46,042 nt of DNA from Hyphomicrobiales bacterium (GTDB lineage: Bacteria; Pseudomonadota; Alphaproteobacteria; Rhizobiales; Aestuariivirgaceae), in NCBI GenBank assembly GCA_016793355.1, contig JAEUMG010000031.1, forward strand, positions 1 through 46,042, read 5' to 3'. Below are positions 32,871-40,375 of the stretch, one piece after another. The notes under the pieces are model-generated. The model searched no databases, had not been told where the DNA came from, and saw only the letters and a program-made list of their open reading frames with translations. The stretch's first letter is position 1; each line of letters opens with the position of its first letter. The position numbers and the translations under genes are program-made.

Positions 32871-35702
32871 ATGAAGCCCGGCATCCCGTGGAGCGTTAAG
32901 GGGATCGGATCGGACGCGCGCGAGGCGGCCAAGGAGGCGGCCCGCCGGCGCGGCATGACGCTCGGCGCCTGGCTCAACACCGTCATCATGGAGCAGGCGG
33001 AGGCCGCCGCGAAGCCAGCTGCCGGCCGCAATCTAAGGTCGAGTCCAGCAAAAGACGCCCGGGACGTCCCCGCGCGCATGGACGATCTGGCAGACCAGTT
33101 GACCCGGCTCGCCAGAGAGGATGAGCGCGCGACCGCCGGACGGCCGATGGGGGAGGCGCGCTTCTCCAAGGAATTTAACCGCATTCTGGAACGCATCGAT
33201 ACGACCGAGCGCGAGACGGCCGAGGCCATCGCCGCCGTCAATGATCGGATCGCCGGCATCGCCCGGACAGGCCAATCCGGATTGCCGCTGCTCCCGGAAG
33301 AAGTGCCCGGCTATTCCGCGCTTGAAAGCGCCCTGCGCAACATCATCGAGCATATTGCGGACAGCGAAACGCGCTCACGCGATTCGTTCGAGGCCCTGCA
33401 GGGCCGGATCGACGCAATGGTGTCGCGTTCCGAGGGCGGCGTGAGCGAAGCCGAGCTTGCCCGCATCGAAGAGCGTCTGGGCGAGATCGCGACGCGCATG
33501 TCGCGGTTTGAATCCGCCGCGCGCCAGGATCTCCCGGCGCCGGTGAAGGCCGAGTTCGCCAGGCTCGCCGAACGCATTGACGCGGTCAGGGCGGAATCCG
33601 ACGCGCGCCTGCAGCACGAGATCGGCGAACTGGACCGCCGGATGCTCGCCTCGCTCGCCGATCTGCGGTCTGGCATGCAGACGCAGACGGGGCTCGGAGC
33701 CGAGGGACAGCGCCTGTGGGGCGAGATCGAAGCGCTGGGCCAGCGATTCGACGATCTCAAGGCGGACGCCGCCTCGGAGCGCGATCTCCATTCGATCCGA
33801 GTCGCGCTGGAACAGATCTCGGCGCGTGTCGCGCAGGGAATCGATCTGCGGCCGCTTGCCGAACTCGAAGCGCGCATGGCCGCGCTCGATGAGCGTCTGG
33901 CGGGGGGCGCCGCCCACGATCCGGATCTGGCGCCGCAGATCGCCGATCTCGACGCGCGCATTGCGAGACTCGACGAGAAGCTCGATCGGCTCGTGACCGA
34001 GCGCGGCGAGCTGCCGGCCTGGCCGGCCATCGAGCCGCAGATCAACGCCCTTGTCGACCGTTTGGGACAGACCGAAAGCCAGCTGAGCCATCTTGCCAAT
34101 CTCGAGCGATCGATCGCCCAGCTCTCGGAAAGCGTCGAGCAGAATCGCCATTGGGCGCAAGAGGCCGCGCGCACGGCCGCCGGCCCCGAAGCCTCGGCGG
34201 AGCTGCGCGCCCTCGTCGAAGGCCTCGACGCGATGCGGGCGAGCGCGGCCATGGTCGATCAGCGCAACCAGGAAACCTTCACGGCGATTCACGAGGCCAT
34301 TTCGCAGATCGTTTCGCGTCTCGGCGAGATGGAAGGAAGCGGGCCTCCGCCGCAACCGGCACCGGCAACCGTCGAGGACGCCATTTCTCCCCTGGTACGG
34401 CCGATCGAGCAGGCGCCTTTCCAGCCGCCCGAAATTCCGCCCCTCGATCACTTCGCGCCGGAACTGAGCAGGCCGAAGGCACCGCCCCTCGTCGCACCGC
34501 TGGTCTCGCCCTTGCCCGAAATCGAAGCGCCGGCCGCCGGTGCGAGGCCGCCGGCCGATGATTTCATCGCCGCCGCCCGCCGTGCAGCCCAGGCCGCTTC
34601 GCAGCAATCTCCCGGTCCTTTCGCGGGCGGCATGGGCTTCCTCAACCGGGCGAAGGACAAACCGCCAAAGCCGAAGAGCAAGGGTCTGTCGCTGCCTTTC
34701 CTGAGCCGCAGCAGGAAGCCTGCCGAAGCACCGCCGCCCGCCGCCGAGGCGCCGCAGGCGCCGCCCAAGACGCCCGATGCCGGAAAGCGCCGGCGCCTGC
34801 TGCTGATCGGCCTGGTTCTGCTGGCCGCGGCATCGGCCCTGGCCTTTGGCACCTTCATGCGGGCCGCGAAGCCGAAATTGCCCGCCCCGGCGGAAAAGAC
34901 CAGCGAACTGATGCCCGCAGTCCCGGGGGCTTCCGAGCCTCAGCCCGCCGTCAGCATTTCGCGCGTGGTCGATGCCATGCTGACCGCAGCGCTTCCCTCA
35001 CCGCCGGAGGACAATGCCATCCAGAGCGCCGCTGCGGAGCTTCCCGATGGAATCGGCACGGCGGCCTTGCGCGAGGCGGCACGCACGGGCAATCCGAACG
35101 CGCAATTCATCATTGCCGGGCGCTATCTTGAAGGGCGCGGTGTGACTGCCGATCCGGCCGCCGCCGCGGGCTGGTATGAGAAGGCGGCCGCGCAAGGGCT
35201 GGCCCCGGCGCAGTATCGTCTCGGCACGCTTTATGAGCGCGGCGAGGGTGTCGCGCGCAACATGGCAACCGCGCTCTCCTGGTATGAGCGCGCGGCCGAA
35301 GGCGGCAATGTCAAGGCCATGCACAATGTCGGGGTGATCTATTCCGGCGCCGGCGCCGGCGTGCCCGGCTATCAGAAGGCGGGCCGCTGGTTCGAGGCTG
35401 CCGCTTCTTATGGCCTGAGCGACAGCCAGTACAATCTCGGCATTCTCTTCGAGCGCGGTCTCGGCATCGAGAAGAATCTCGTACAGGCCATGTACTGGTA
35501 TGGTCTGGCGGCGCGCCAGGGCGACCAGGACGCCACCGCGCGGCTTGCCCAGATCGCGCATGAATTGCCGCCCGATCTCGCCGCGAAGACGCAGGCCCGC
35601 ATCGAGGCTTTCGTGCCGAGGCCGGAGATTGAATCGGCCAATCGGGTGTCGATCACCGAGGCCGGCTGGCAGGCGCCGGGACCGACGGCGGAGCTCAACT
35701 GA
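32871..35702 (+). CDS. PodJ-like polarity protein: coiled coil, one membrane helix, Sel1 repeats
   Basis: A 943-residue protein in three parts. The N-terminus holds a short conserved motif (GMTLGAWLNTVIMEQAEAA). Residues about 60-470 are long heptad-rich coiled coil with many Glu, Ala and Arg (for example ERIDTTERETAEAIAAVNDR). Residues 470-640 are a Pro-rich cytoplasmic linker. A single membrane helix follows (LLLIGLVLLAAASALAFGTF, near residue 645). The periplasmic part has four Sel1-type repeats (about residues 736-896), such as GWYEKAAAQGLAPAQYRLGT. This is the layout of the Caulobacter polar organiser PodJ and related rhizobial proteins; the peptidoglycan-binding C-terminal domain of PodJ is not evident. 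It likely marks a cell pole and may position pili. Confidence 0.8.
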   Translation: MKPGIPWSVKGIGSDAREAAKEAARRRGMTLGAWLNTVIMEQAEAAAKPAAGRNLRSSPAKDARDVPARMDDLADQLTRLAREDERATAGRPMGEARFSKEFNRILERIDTTERETAEAIAAVNDRIAGIARTGQSGLPLLPEEVPGYSALESALRNIIEHIADSETRSRDSFEALQGRIDAMVSRSEGGVSEAELARIEERLGEIATRMSRFESAARQDLPAPVKAEFARLAERIDAVRAESDARLQHEIGELDRRMLASLADLRSGMQTQTGLGAEGQRLWGEIEALGQRFDDLKADAASERDLHSIRVALEQISARVAQGIDLRPLAELEARMAALDERLAGGAAHDPDLAPQIADLDARIARLDEKLDRLVTERGELPAWPAIEPQINALVDRLGQTESQLSHLANLERSIAQLSESVEQNRHWAQEAARTAAGPEASAELRALVEGLDAMRASAAMVDQRNQETFTAIHEAISQIVSRLGEMEGSGPPPQPAPATVEDAISPLVRPIEQAPFQPPEIPPLDHFAPELSRPKAPPLVAPLVSPLPEIEAPAAGARPPADDFIAAARRAAQAASQQSPGPFAGGMGFLNRAKDKPPKPKSKGLSLPFLSRSRKPAEAPPPAAEAPQAPPKTPDAGKRRRLLLIGLVLLAAASALAFGTFMRAAKPKLPAPAEKTSELMPAVPGASEPQPAVSISRVVDAMLTAALPSPPEDNAIQSAAAELPDGIGTAALREAARTGNPNAQFIIAGRYLEGRGVTADPAAAAGWYEKAAAQGLAPAQYRLGTLYERGEGVARNMATALSWYERAAEGGNVKAMHNVGVIYSGAGAGVPGYQKAGRWFEAAASYGLSDSQYNLGILFERGLGIEKNLVQAMYWYGLAARQGDQDATARLAQIAHELPPDLAAKTQARIEAFVPRPEIESANRVSITEAGWQAPGPTAELN

Positions 35703-35746
35703 GCCAAGGCTTGATCGGCCCGGCCTGATGCGCAAAGCTTCGGCGC

Positions 35747-36196
35747 ATGTCTGTTGCGTTCGCCGAAACCCGCCTGCCCGCGATGGCCTGGCTTGCCGGC
35801 GCCATCGCCGCTTTGCCTCTTGTGGCAAGTGTCGCAGCGCTTTGGCTGCCCGAACGCGGCATTGATACTCTCGCCCGCGAGGCAGGCCCGATCTACGCGG
35901 CGTTCCTCGTCACCTTCTTCAGCGGCATCCGCTGGGGCGCGCTCCTGAACCCGGTCTCGCCGCGCGAATTGCTGCTCGGGCTCATGCCTCCTTATGCCGC
36001 CTGGATCGCGCTGATGCTCAGGCCTGAATTCGCGCTGTGCGTTCTGCTGATTGTCCTGCTGCTCCAGGCCCTGGCCGACGTGCTTGCCGTCGAGGCCGGC
36101 CGCTTGCCCTATTGGTACGGCAAATGGCGCATGCTGCTCACCGCCGCCGCTGGCGTCACGCTCCTCGCCATGCTGGGGGAAAGGTTGTTTCGGTAG
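35747..36196 (+). CDS. DUF3429 integral membrane protein
   Basis: A 149-residue membrane protein with about five hydrophobic segments: AMAWLAGAIAALPLVASVAA, YAAFLVTFFSGIRWGALL, GLMPPYAAWIALML, LCVLLIVLLLQALADVL and MLLTAAAGVTLLAML. FFSGIRWG and PYWYGKWRMLLT are the stretches I associate with DUF3429. The function is unknown. A small hairpin (ATGCGC 35728-35733 with GCGCAT 35743-35748) covers the start codon. It is 44 bases after the PodJ-like gene and ends just before a palindromic repeat element. Confidence 0.82.
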   Translation: MSVAFAETRLPAMAWLAGAIAALPLVASVAALWLPERGIDTLAREAGPIYAAFLVTFFSGIRWGALLNPVSPRELLLGLMPPYAAWIALMLRPEFALCVLLIVLLLQALADVLAVEAGRLPYWYGKWRMLLTAAAGVTLLAMLGERLFR

Positions 36197-36204
36197 TTCA
36201 TTTT

Positions 36205-36352
36205 CCCTCCCCGCGCGGAACGCGCGGGGAGGGTGTCACGCGCCAGCGTGACGGGTGGGGTGGCTCCACCATATCAATCGACGACAAAACTTGTTCGACA
36301 ACCCCACCCGGCGCTTCGCGCCACCCTCCCCACCTTCGGTGGCGGAGGGAGG
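36205..36352. repeat. Mosaic palindromic intergenic element, copy 1
   Basis: A 148-base chain of palindromes between two convergent genes. CCCTCCCCGCGC (36205-36216) pairs perfectly with 36222-36233. GTCACGC (36235-36241) pairs with GCGTGAC (36246-36252). GGGTGGGGT (36253-36261) pairs with ACCCCACCC (36301-36309). Two small TTCG-type hairpins and a final CCTCC/GGAGG pair close it. It shares module order and sequence with the element at 39850-39970. It may act as a two-way terminator for the flanking genes. Confidence 0.75.
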
Positions 36353-36356
36353 AAGA

Positions 36357-37040
36357 TCAGTAAACCCGCTTCGCCGGAAAGCGGTGGACCGCACGGCTGC
36401 CGAGCATCCACACGGCGTAGTCGCCCGAGGGAAACAGCGCGACGAAGGGCTCCGCCGAAATCGACAACCCGCCGGTGAAACTGCCGAAGGCCGGCATCAC
36501 CAGGCGCCGCGCATCGCCGATGAAGCATTTGCACCGGATCGAATGACCGCGTTGCGCCACCGCTGCCGCCGGATGCAGATGGCCGGCGATCTCATGCAGC
36601 CCCGGCTCGAGAGGGCCGGGCGCATGGCGCAGCAGAACCGAACCCAGTAACACATGCCCGGCGAGGCGCGTGCAGAGATCGGCGGGCGGGACCGGATCGT
36701 GATTGCCGACGATCCAGATCGCTTCGCGATCGACGAGCAGCGCAGCCAGCTTTTCCACATCAGCCTGTGCAATGCGCGAACCCGCATCATTGTCGTGAAA
36801 GCTGTCGCCGAGAAAGATGAGGCGGCGCGGATTGCTCGCTTCGATCGCGACCGCAAGCTGCGCCAGTGTCGCGCGCGTATCGTAGGGCGGCAGATGCACG
36901 CCGCGCCGCGCAATGCTCGAAGCCTTCTCGAGATGGAGATCGGCGACGATCAGAGTATCAAATTCGGGGACATAGAGCGCGCCCGAGAGATCCGGAACGA
37001 AATCGATGCCGCCGAGGGCGATGCGTTGCGTCCTAGACAA
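36357..37040 (-). CDS. pdeM: DNA-repair-associated metallophosphoesterase PdeM
   Basis: A calcineurin-like phosphoesterase of about 227 residues annotated in other genomes as the ligase-associated DNA damage response endonuclease PdeM. Metal-binding motifs are in order: VADLHLEKA, FLGDSFHD, WIVGNHDP and IAGHLHPAA. It lies directly after the Lhr-like helicase gene, its usual partner. The start is uncertain: TTG 37040 gives MSRTQRIALGGIDF, with GAGG 9 bases upstream and an 8-base overlap with the helicase stop. An ATG at 37091 would extend it by 17 residues into the helicase gene. The ATP-dependent ligase and exonuclease that can complete this cassette are not in the window. Confidence 0.88.
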   Translation of the reverse strand: MSRTQRIALGGIDFVPDLSGALYVPEFDTLIVADLHLEKASSIARRGVHLPPYDTRATLAQLAVAIEASNPRRLIFLGDSFHDNDAGSRIAQADVEKLAALLVDREAIWIVGNHDPVPPADLCTRLAGHVLLGSVLLRHAPGPLEPGLHEIAGHLHPAAAVAQRGHSIRCKCFIGDARRLVMPAFGSFTGGLSISAEPFVALFPSGDYAVWMLGSRAVHRFPAKRVY

Positions 37041-39531
37041 GCCGCATGGCCTCGTCGATGAGCTGATCGGCGGCCTCGGCGAGTAGCGCATCATGGGCCT
37101 CGCCGTAAATGGATTCGCGGCCGATCTCAAGCATGACAGGCACCGAGAGCGGCGATACCTGGTCAAGCGCGCGATGCACGATCTGGCCGCGGATGCGCCT
37201 CAGCATCGCGGACAATCGATAGGCATCGATGAGCCCGTCCGCCGCGTCGTCCCAGGCGGCGCGCAAGAGAATGTGCTGGGGCTCATGCGAGCGCAGCACG
37301 TCATAGATGAGATCGGAATTGACGGTGACCTGGCGTCCTGTCTTCTCCTTGCCGGGCCAGCGCCGCTCGATCAGCCCGGCGATGATCGCGGCATTGCGGA
37401 AGGTGCGCTTCATGAGGTTCGACTCGGCGAGCCAGGCATCGAGATCGTCGCCCATCATGTCCTCATCGAACAGGCGGTCGAGATCGAGCCGGCCGGCCGA
37501 GATCATCAAGGAGAGGTCGCGCACCGTCCAGACCACGAGCGCGTATTCGCTGGCGACGAAGCCCAGAGGCTGCAGGCCCCAGCGTTCCAGCCTTCGCGTC
37601 AAGAGCATGCCGAGGGTCTGATGCGCAAGGCGACCCTCGAAGGGATAGGCGACGAGATAGTGGTAATGGCCGCGCGGAAAAGTCTCGACCAGCATTTGTT
37701 GGGCCGAAGGAACGAGCGACTTGTAGCGCTGCATGGAGAGCCAGTCGCGTACCTGCGGCGGCAGGGACGGCCAGCTTTTCGGATTGCCCAGCATTTCGCG
37801 CACCCGTTCGGCCAGGTAAGTCGAGAGCGGAAACTTGCCGCCCTGATAGGAGGGGATCGCAGGCTCCGACGATTTGCTCCGCGTCGCGAGCGCGCCGAAT
37901 TCATCGAGCCCTTCGAAGCGCAGGATTTCGCCGGCGAAGAGGAAGGTGTCGCCGACGGCAAGCTGGCTGAGGAACCATTCCTCAAGCTCGCCGAGCACGC
38001 GCCCGCCGGTGACGAGCCGCTTGCCGAGGCGCTTCTTCACGCTGGCGAGCCTAACTTTCAGCATTTCCTCTTCGACGATCGTGCCGATGTTCAAGCGATA
38101 TTGCTGCGCGATGCTGGGATGTGACAGGCGCAAGGAGCCGTCGGGCTGAGCTTTCAGCTTCGCATAGCGCTCATAGGCCCTGAGCGCATAGCCGCCGGTG
38201 GCGACGAAATCGATGCAGGCGTCGAAATCCTCGCGGCTCAGATTGCGATAGGTCCAGGCGCGGGTGACTTCGGCAAAAAGCTCATCCGGCTTGAACGGCC
38301 CGGCGCAGGCGCGCCCAAGAATATGCTGCGCCAGGACGTCGAACTTCAGCACGAAGGGGTATTGCGTGTCCTGCGCCAGCGCTGTCGCGGCCTGGAGTGC
38401 TGCTTCGCATTCGAGCACTTCGAAGCGGTTCGAGGGAACGAGCAGGGCTTGCGACGGCTCGTCCAGCCTGTGATTGGAGCGGCCGATCCGCTGCAGCAGG
38501 CGGCTTGAGCCTTTCGGCGCGCCGACATGGATCACGAGATCGACATCGCCCCAGTCGATGCCGAGATCGAGCGTCGAGGTGCAGACCACGGCGCGCAACT
38601 TGCCCGCCGCCATCGCGGCTTCGACCTTGCGGCGCTGACCGACATCGAGCGAGCCGTGATGGAGCGCGATGGGCAGATTGTCTTCATTGGCGTTCCACAA
38701 GGACTGGAACACCATTTCCGCCTGGCTCCTGGTATTGACGAAGACGAGCGTCATCTTCGCCTTGCCGATCTCGGCATAGATCTCGGGGATCGCATAGAGC
38801 GAGGAATGCCCAGCCCAGGGCACGCGCTCGACCGATTTGAGAATGCGGATATGGGGCGGCGCGCCGGCATTGCCGAGCACGAGCGGCGCTCTGTCGGACG
38901 CGCCGCCATGGGGCGCAAGCCAGGCGCGCAAGGCGTCCGGATCGGCGACGGTGGCGGAAAGACCGACGCGCCGCGATGCGGGCGCATGCGCTTCGATGCG
39001 CGTCAAGGCGAGCGAGAGGAGCACGCCGCGTTTCGACGTCACCAGGGAATGGAGTTCATCGAGGATGACGTTCTTGAGGCTGGCGAGCACATGCGCCGCA
39101 TGCGCATCGGCGACGAGGAGGGAGAGCTGCTCCGGCGTGGTGATGAGAATGTCGGGCGGCTTCTCGCGCTGGCGCTTGCGACGCGAATGCGGCGTGTCGC
39201 CGGTGCGCGTCTCGATGGTGATCGGCAGGTTCATCTCCGCGACCGGCGCTTCGAGATTGCGCGCGATATCGACGGCAAGCGCCTTCAGAGGCGACACGTA
39301 GAGCGTGTGAATGCCCGCGCGCTGATGCGGCTTCGCAAGTTCGATCAGGCTCGGCAGGAAGCCGGCGAGCGTCTTGCCGCCGCCGGTCGGCGAGATGAGG
39401 AGCACATTGTCGCCCCGGGCGGCGTGGTCGAGGAGCGCCAATTGATGCGGCCTTGGCGCCCAGCCGCGGCTGGCGAACCAGTCCTGGAAGAGCGGCGGGA
39501 GCAGCGGCGGCGCGAGCATCATCGCGGTCAT
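37033..39531 (-). CDS. Lhr-like DEXH helicase, ligase-associated DNA damage response type
   Basis: An 832-residue superfamily 2 helicase. Motif I is LISPTGGGKTLAGFLP (Lys53), motif Ia TLYVSPLKALAVDIAR and motif II ILDELHSLV (DELH). Motif III is VGLSATVADPDALRAWL, motif IV LVFVNTRSQAEMVFQSL, and motif VI QRIGRSNHRLDEP, all in the expected order. The C-terminal half has the winged-helix and Lhr core region. The short (~830 residue) form paired with PdeM is the ligase-associated helicase, thought to unwind DNA-RNA or DNA forks in repair. Its start is 70 bases from a GTTC-N7-GTTC LexA box, which suggests SOS control. Confidence 0.92.
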   Translation of the reverse strand: MTAMMLAPPLLPPLFQDWFASRGWAPRPHQLALLDHAARGDNVLLISPTGGGKTLAGFLPSLIELAKPHQRAGIHTLYVSPLKALAVDIARNLEAPVAEMNLPITIETRTGDTPHSRRKRQREKPPDILITTPEQLSLLVADAHAAHVLASLKNVILDELHSLVTSKRGVLLSLALTRIEAHAPASRRVGLSATVADPDALRAWLAPHGGASDRAPLVLGNAGAPPHIRILKSVERVPWAGHSSLYAIPEIYAEIGKAKMTLVFVNTRSQAEMVFQSLWNANEDNLPIALHHGSLDVGQRRKVEAAMAAGKLRAVVCTSTLDLGIDWGDVDLVIHVGAPKGSSRLLQRIGRSNHRLDEPSQALLVPSNRFEVLECEAALQAATALAQDTQYPFVLKFDVLAQHILGRACAGPFKPDELFAEVTRAWTYRNLSREDFDACIDFVATGGYALRAYERYAKLKAQPDGSLRLSHPSIAQQYRLNIGTIVEEEMLKVRLASVKKRLGKRLVTGGRVLGELEEWFLSQLAVGDTFLFAGEILRFEGLDEFGALATRSKSSEPAIPSYQGGKFPLSTYLAERVREMLGNPKSWPSLPPQVRDWLSMQRYKSLVPSAQQMLVETFPRGHYHYLVAYPFEGRLAHQTLGMLLTRRLERWGLQPLGFVASEYALVVWTVRDLSLMISAGRLDLDRLFDEDMMGDDLDAWLAESNLMKRTFRNAAIIAGLIERRWPGKEKTGRQVTVNSDLIYDVLRSHEPQHILLRAAWDDAADGLIDAYRLSAMLRRIRGQIVHRALDQVSPLSVPVMLEIGRESIYGEAHDALLAEAADQLIDEAMRLV

Positions 39532-39600
39532 TCTGGCCGGAACCTGGAAAACTCGAATAAGAACGCGGACCTAGAAAGCACAAATAATCCTTGACAAAGG

Positions 39601-39615
39601 GTTCCTCTTATGTTC
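39601..39615. promoter_or_regulatory. LexA (SOS) box, alphaproteobacterial type
   Basis: GTTC-CTCTTAT-GTTC is an exact match to the direct-repeat LexA motif GTTC-N7-GTTC known for Alphaproteobacteria (GAAC-N7-GAAC on the other strand). It lies 70 bases upstream of the Lhr-like helicase start on the minus strand and just after a plus-strand TTGACA (39591-39596). The nearest regulated unit is the helicase-pdeM operon; a plus-strand transcript is also possible. Confidence 0.75.
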
Positions 39616-39674
39616 CAAATAGCAGATTGAACGTGCCGTGCCTACCGCTGATTGACATCGTGAAGAGGAGGCCA

Positions 39675-39824
39675 GGATCGGGGCCCGAAATCCGATCCGC
39701 GACCGGACATGCACAAGGGTGCATCGTCCGCTTTTCCCGTACGCAAAGGCCCCGACCCGGCGGAATGGACGCATTCCGGCGGCGGGGCCTGGCGCAAGAC
39801 CTGGCCAGGCGGGAGAAGCGGACG
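39675..39824. ncRNA. Candidate structured RNA of unknown identity (strand unclear)
   Basis: Non-coding by appearance, yet rich in nested pairing. GGATCGG (39675-39681) pairs with 39692-39698. GGACATGCAC (39705-39714) pairs with GTGCAT and GTCC (39719-39729). A 15-bp stem joins 39725-39739 with 39810-39824 (one G-U). Inside it GGCCCCG (39748-39754) pairs with 39783-39789, and CGGAATG (39761-39767) pairs with 39772-39778 around a GACG loop. GTCC at 39726-39729 can pair either way, so two folds exclude each other. I do not recognise 6S RNA, SRP RNA, RNase P RNA, tmRNA or a riboswitch core in it. It could be a small RNA, a leader for the helicase, or a mobile palindromic element. Confidence 0.4.
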
Positions 39825-39849
39825 GGCCCCTTAGGCATGCCGGCCTAAT

Positions 39850-39970
39850 TTCCCTCCTCCTTGTGGGGAGGGATAGGGTGGGGGTCCCGCTGAAACCTCA
39901 AACCCCCACCCGAAATTTGCTTCAGGCTTCGCCTTCGCAAATTTCAACCTCCCCACAAGGGGGAGGTGGG
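39850..39970. repeat. Mosaic palindromic intergenic element, copy 2
   Basis: This has the same module order as copy 1. Outer arms pair CTCCTTGTGGGGAGG (about 39857-39871) with CCTCCCCACAAGGGGGAG (39948-39965). GGGTGGGGGT (39876-39885) pairs with ACCCCCACCC (39902-39911). GAAATTTGC (39912-39920) pairs perfectly with GCAAATTTC (39937-39945). It lies between the candidate structured RNA and the gcrA upstream region. There is no coding potential. Confidence 0.75.
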
Positions 39971-40018
39971 CTCAAGTGGACTTCCTCCCGAACTGTTGCA
40001 TTCCTGCAAATACTGGTT

Positions 40019-40331
40019 GAATCCCCCGCAAACCTGCATTTACTGAGTGTTTTTGGTGGAAGAGAATCACATGCGCCAGCATAAAAGGCGCGCGAAGGAA
40101 CTGAGTCAAACCGTCGCATGGACCGCTGATTCGCCCCCTTGTTAACCTTGGTTAATCTCAACGGCGACGAGAGAGCTGGGGAAAACACCCCGAAGCGGAG
40201 AGCCGGATCGTTGATCGTGAGTCACTGCGTATAGTAGGGTGCGGCGGTCGCACCACGATATGTAGCGTTCCTGTAAAGCGTAAAGAAGGGCAACGTCTGG
40301 GCTTATAAGCCCGGCGAACGGTGAAGGATTC
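40019..40331. promoter_or_regulatory. gcrA upstream region with six GANTC sites and a TTAACC/GGTTAA palindrome
   Basis: GANTC (the CcrM methylation target) occurs at 40019, 40064, 40103, 40128, 40219 and 40327, that is six times in 313 bases. About one is expected at this base composition by my estimate. TTAACCTTGGTTAA (40142-40155) is a near-perfect inverted repeat resembling paired CtrA half-sites with a 6-base spacer. No gene is visible in the interval. GcrA is known to act at methylated GANTC promoters, so feedback control is plausible. Confidence 0.5.
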
Positions 40332-40375
40332 CCAAGGTGAACGAGATGCTGATCGACAGCCCGGCGGGCGAGAAG

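Noticed and set aside
39675-39824. Assignment of the structured segment to 6S RNA, SRP RNA, RNase P RNA or tmRNA
   Set aside because: I could not find the conserved cores of SRP (GGAAG-type loop), RNase P or tmRNA. The bulged long hairpin only loosely resembles 6S RNA, so no family name is given.
39608-39838. Minus-strand open frame across the structured segment and LexA box
   Set aside because: It runs across the exact SOS box and the GC-rich hairpins, has no recognised family, and its frame is explained by GC bias. It would need ribosome profiling to revive.
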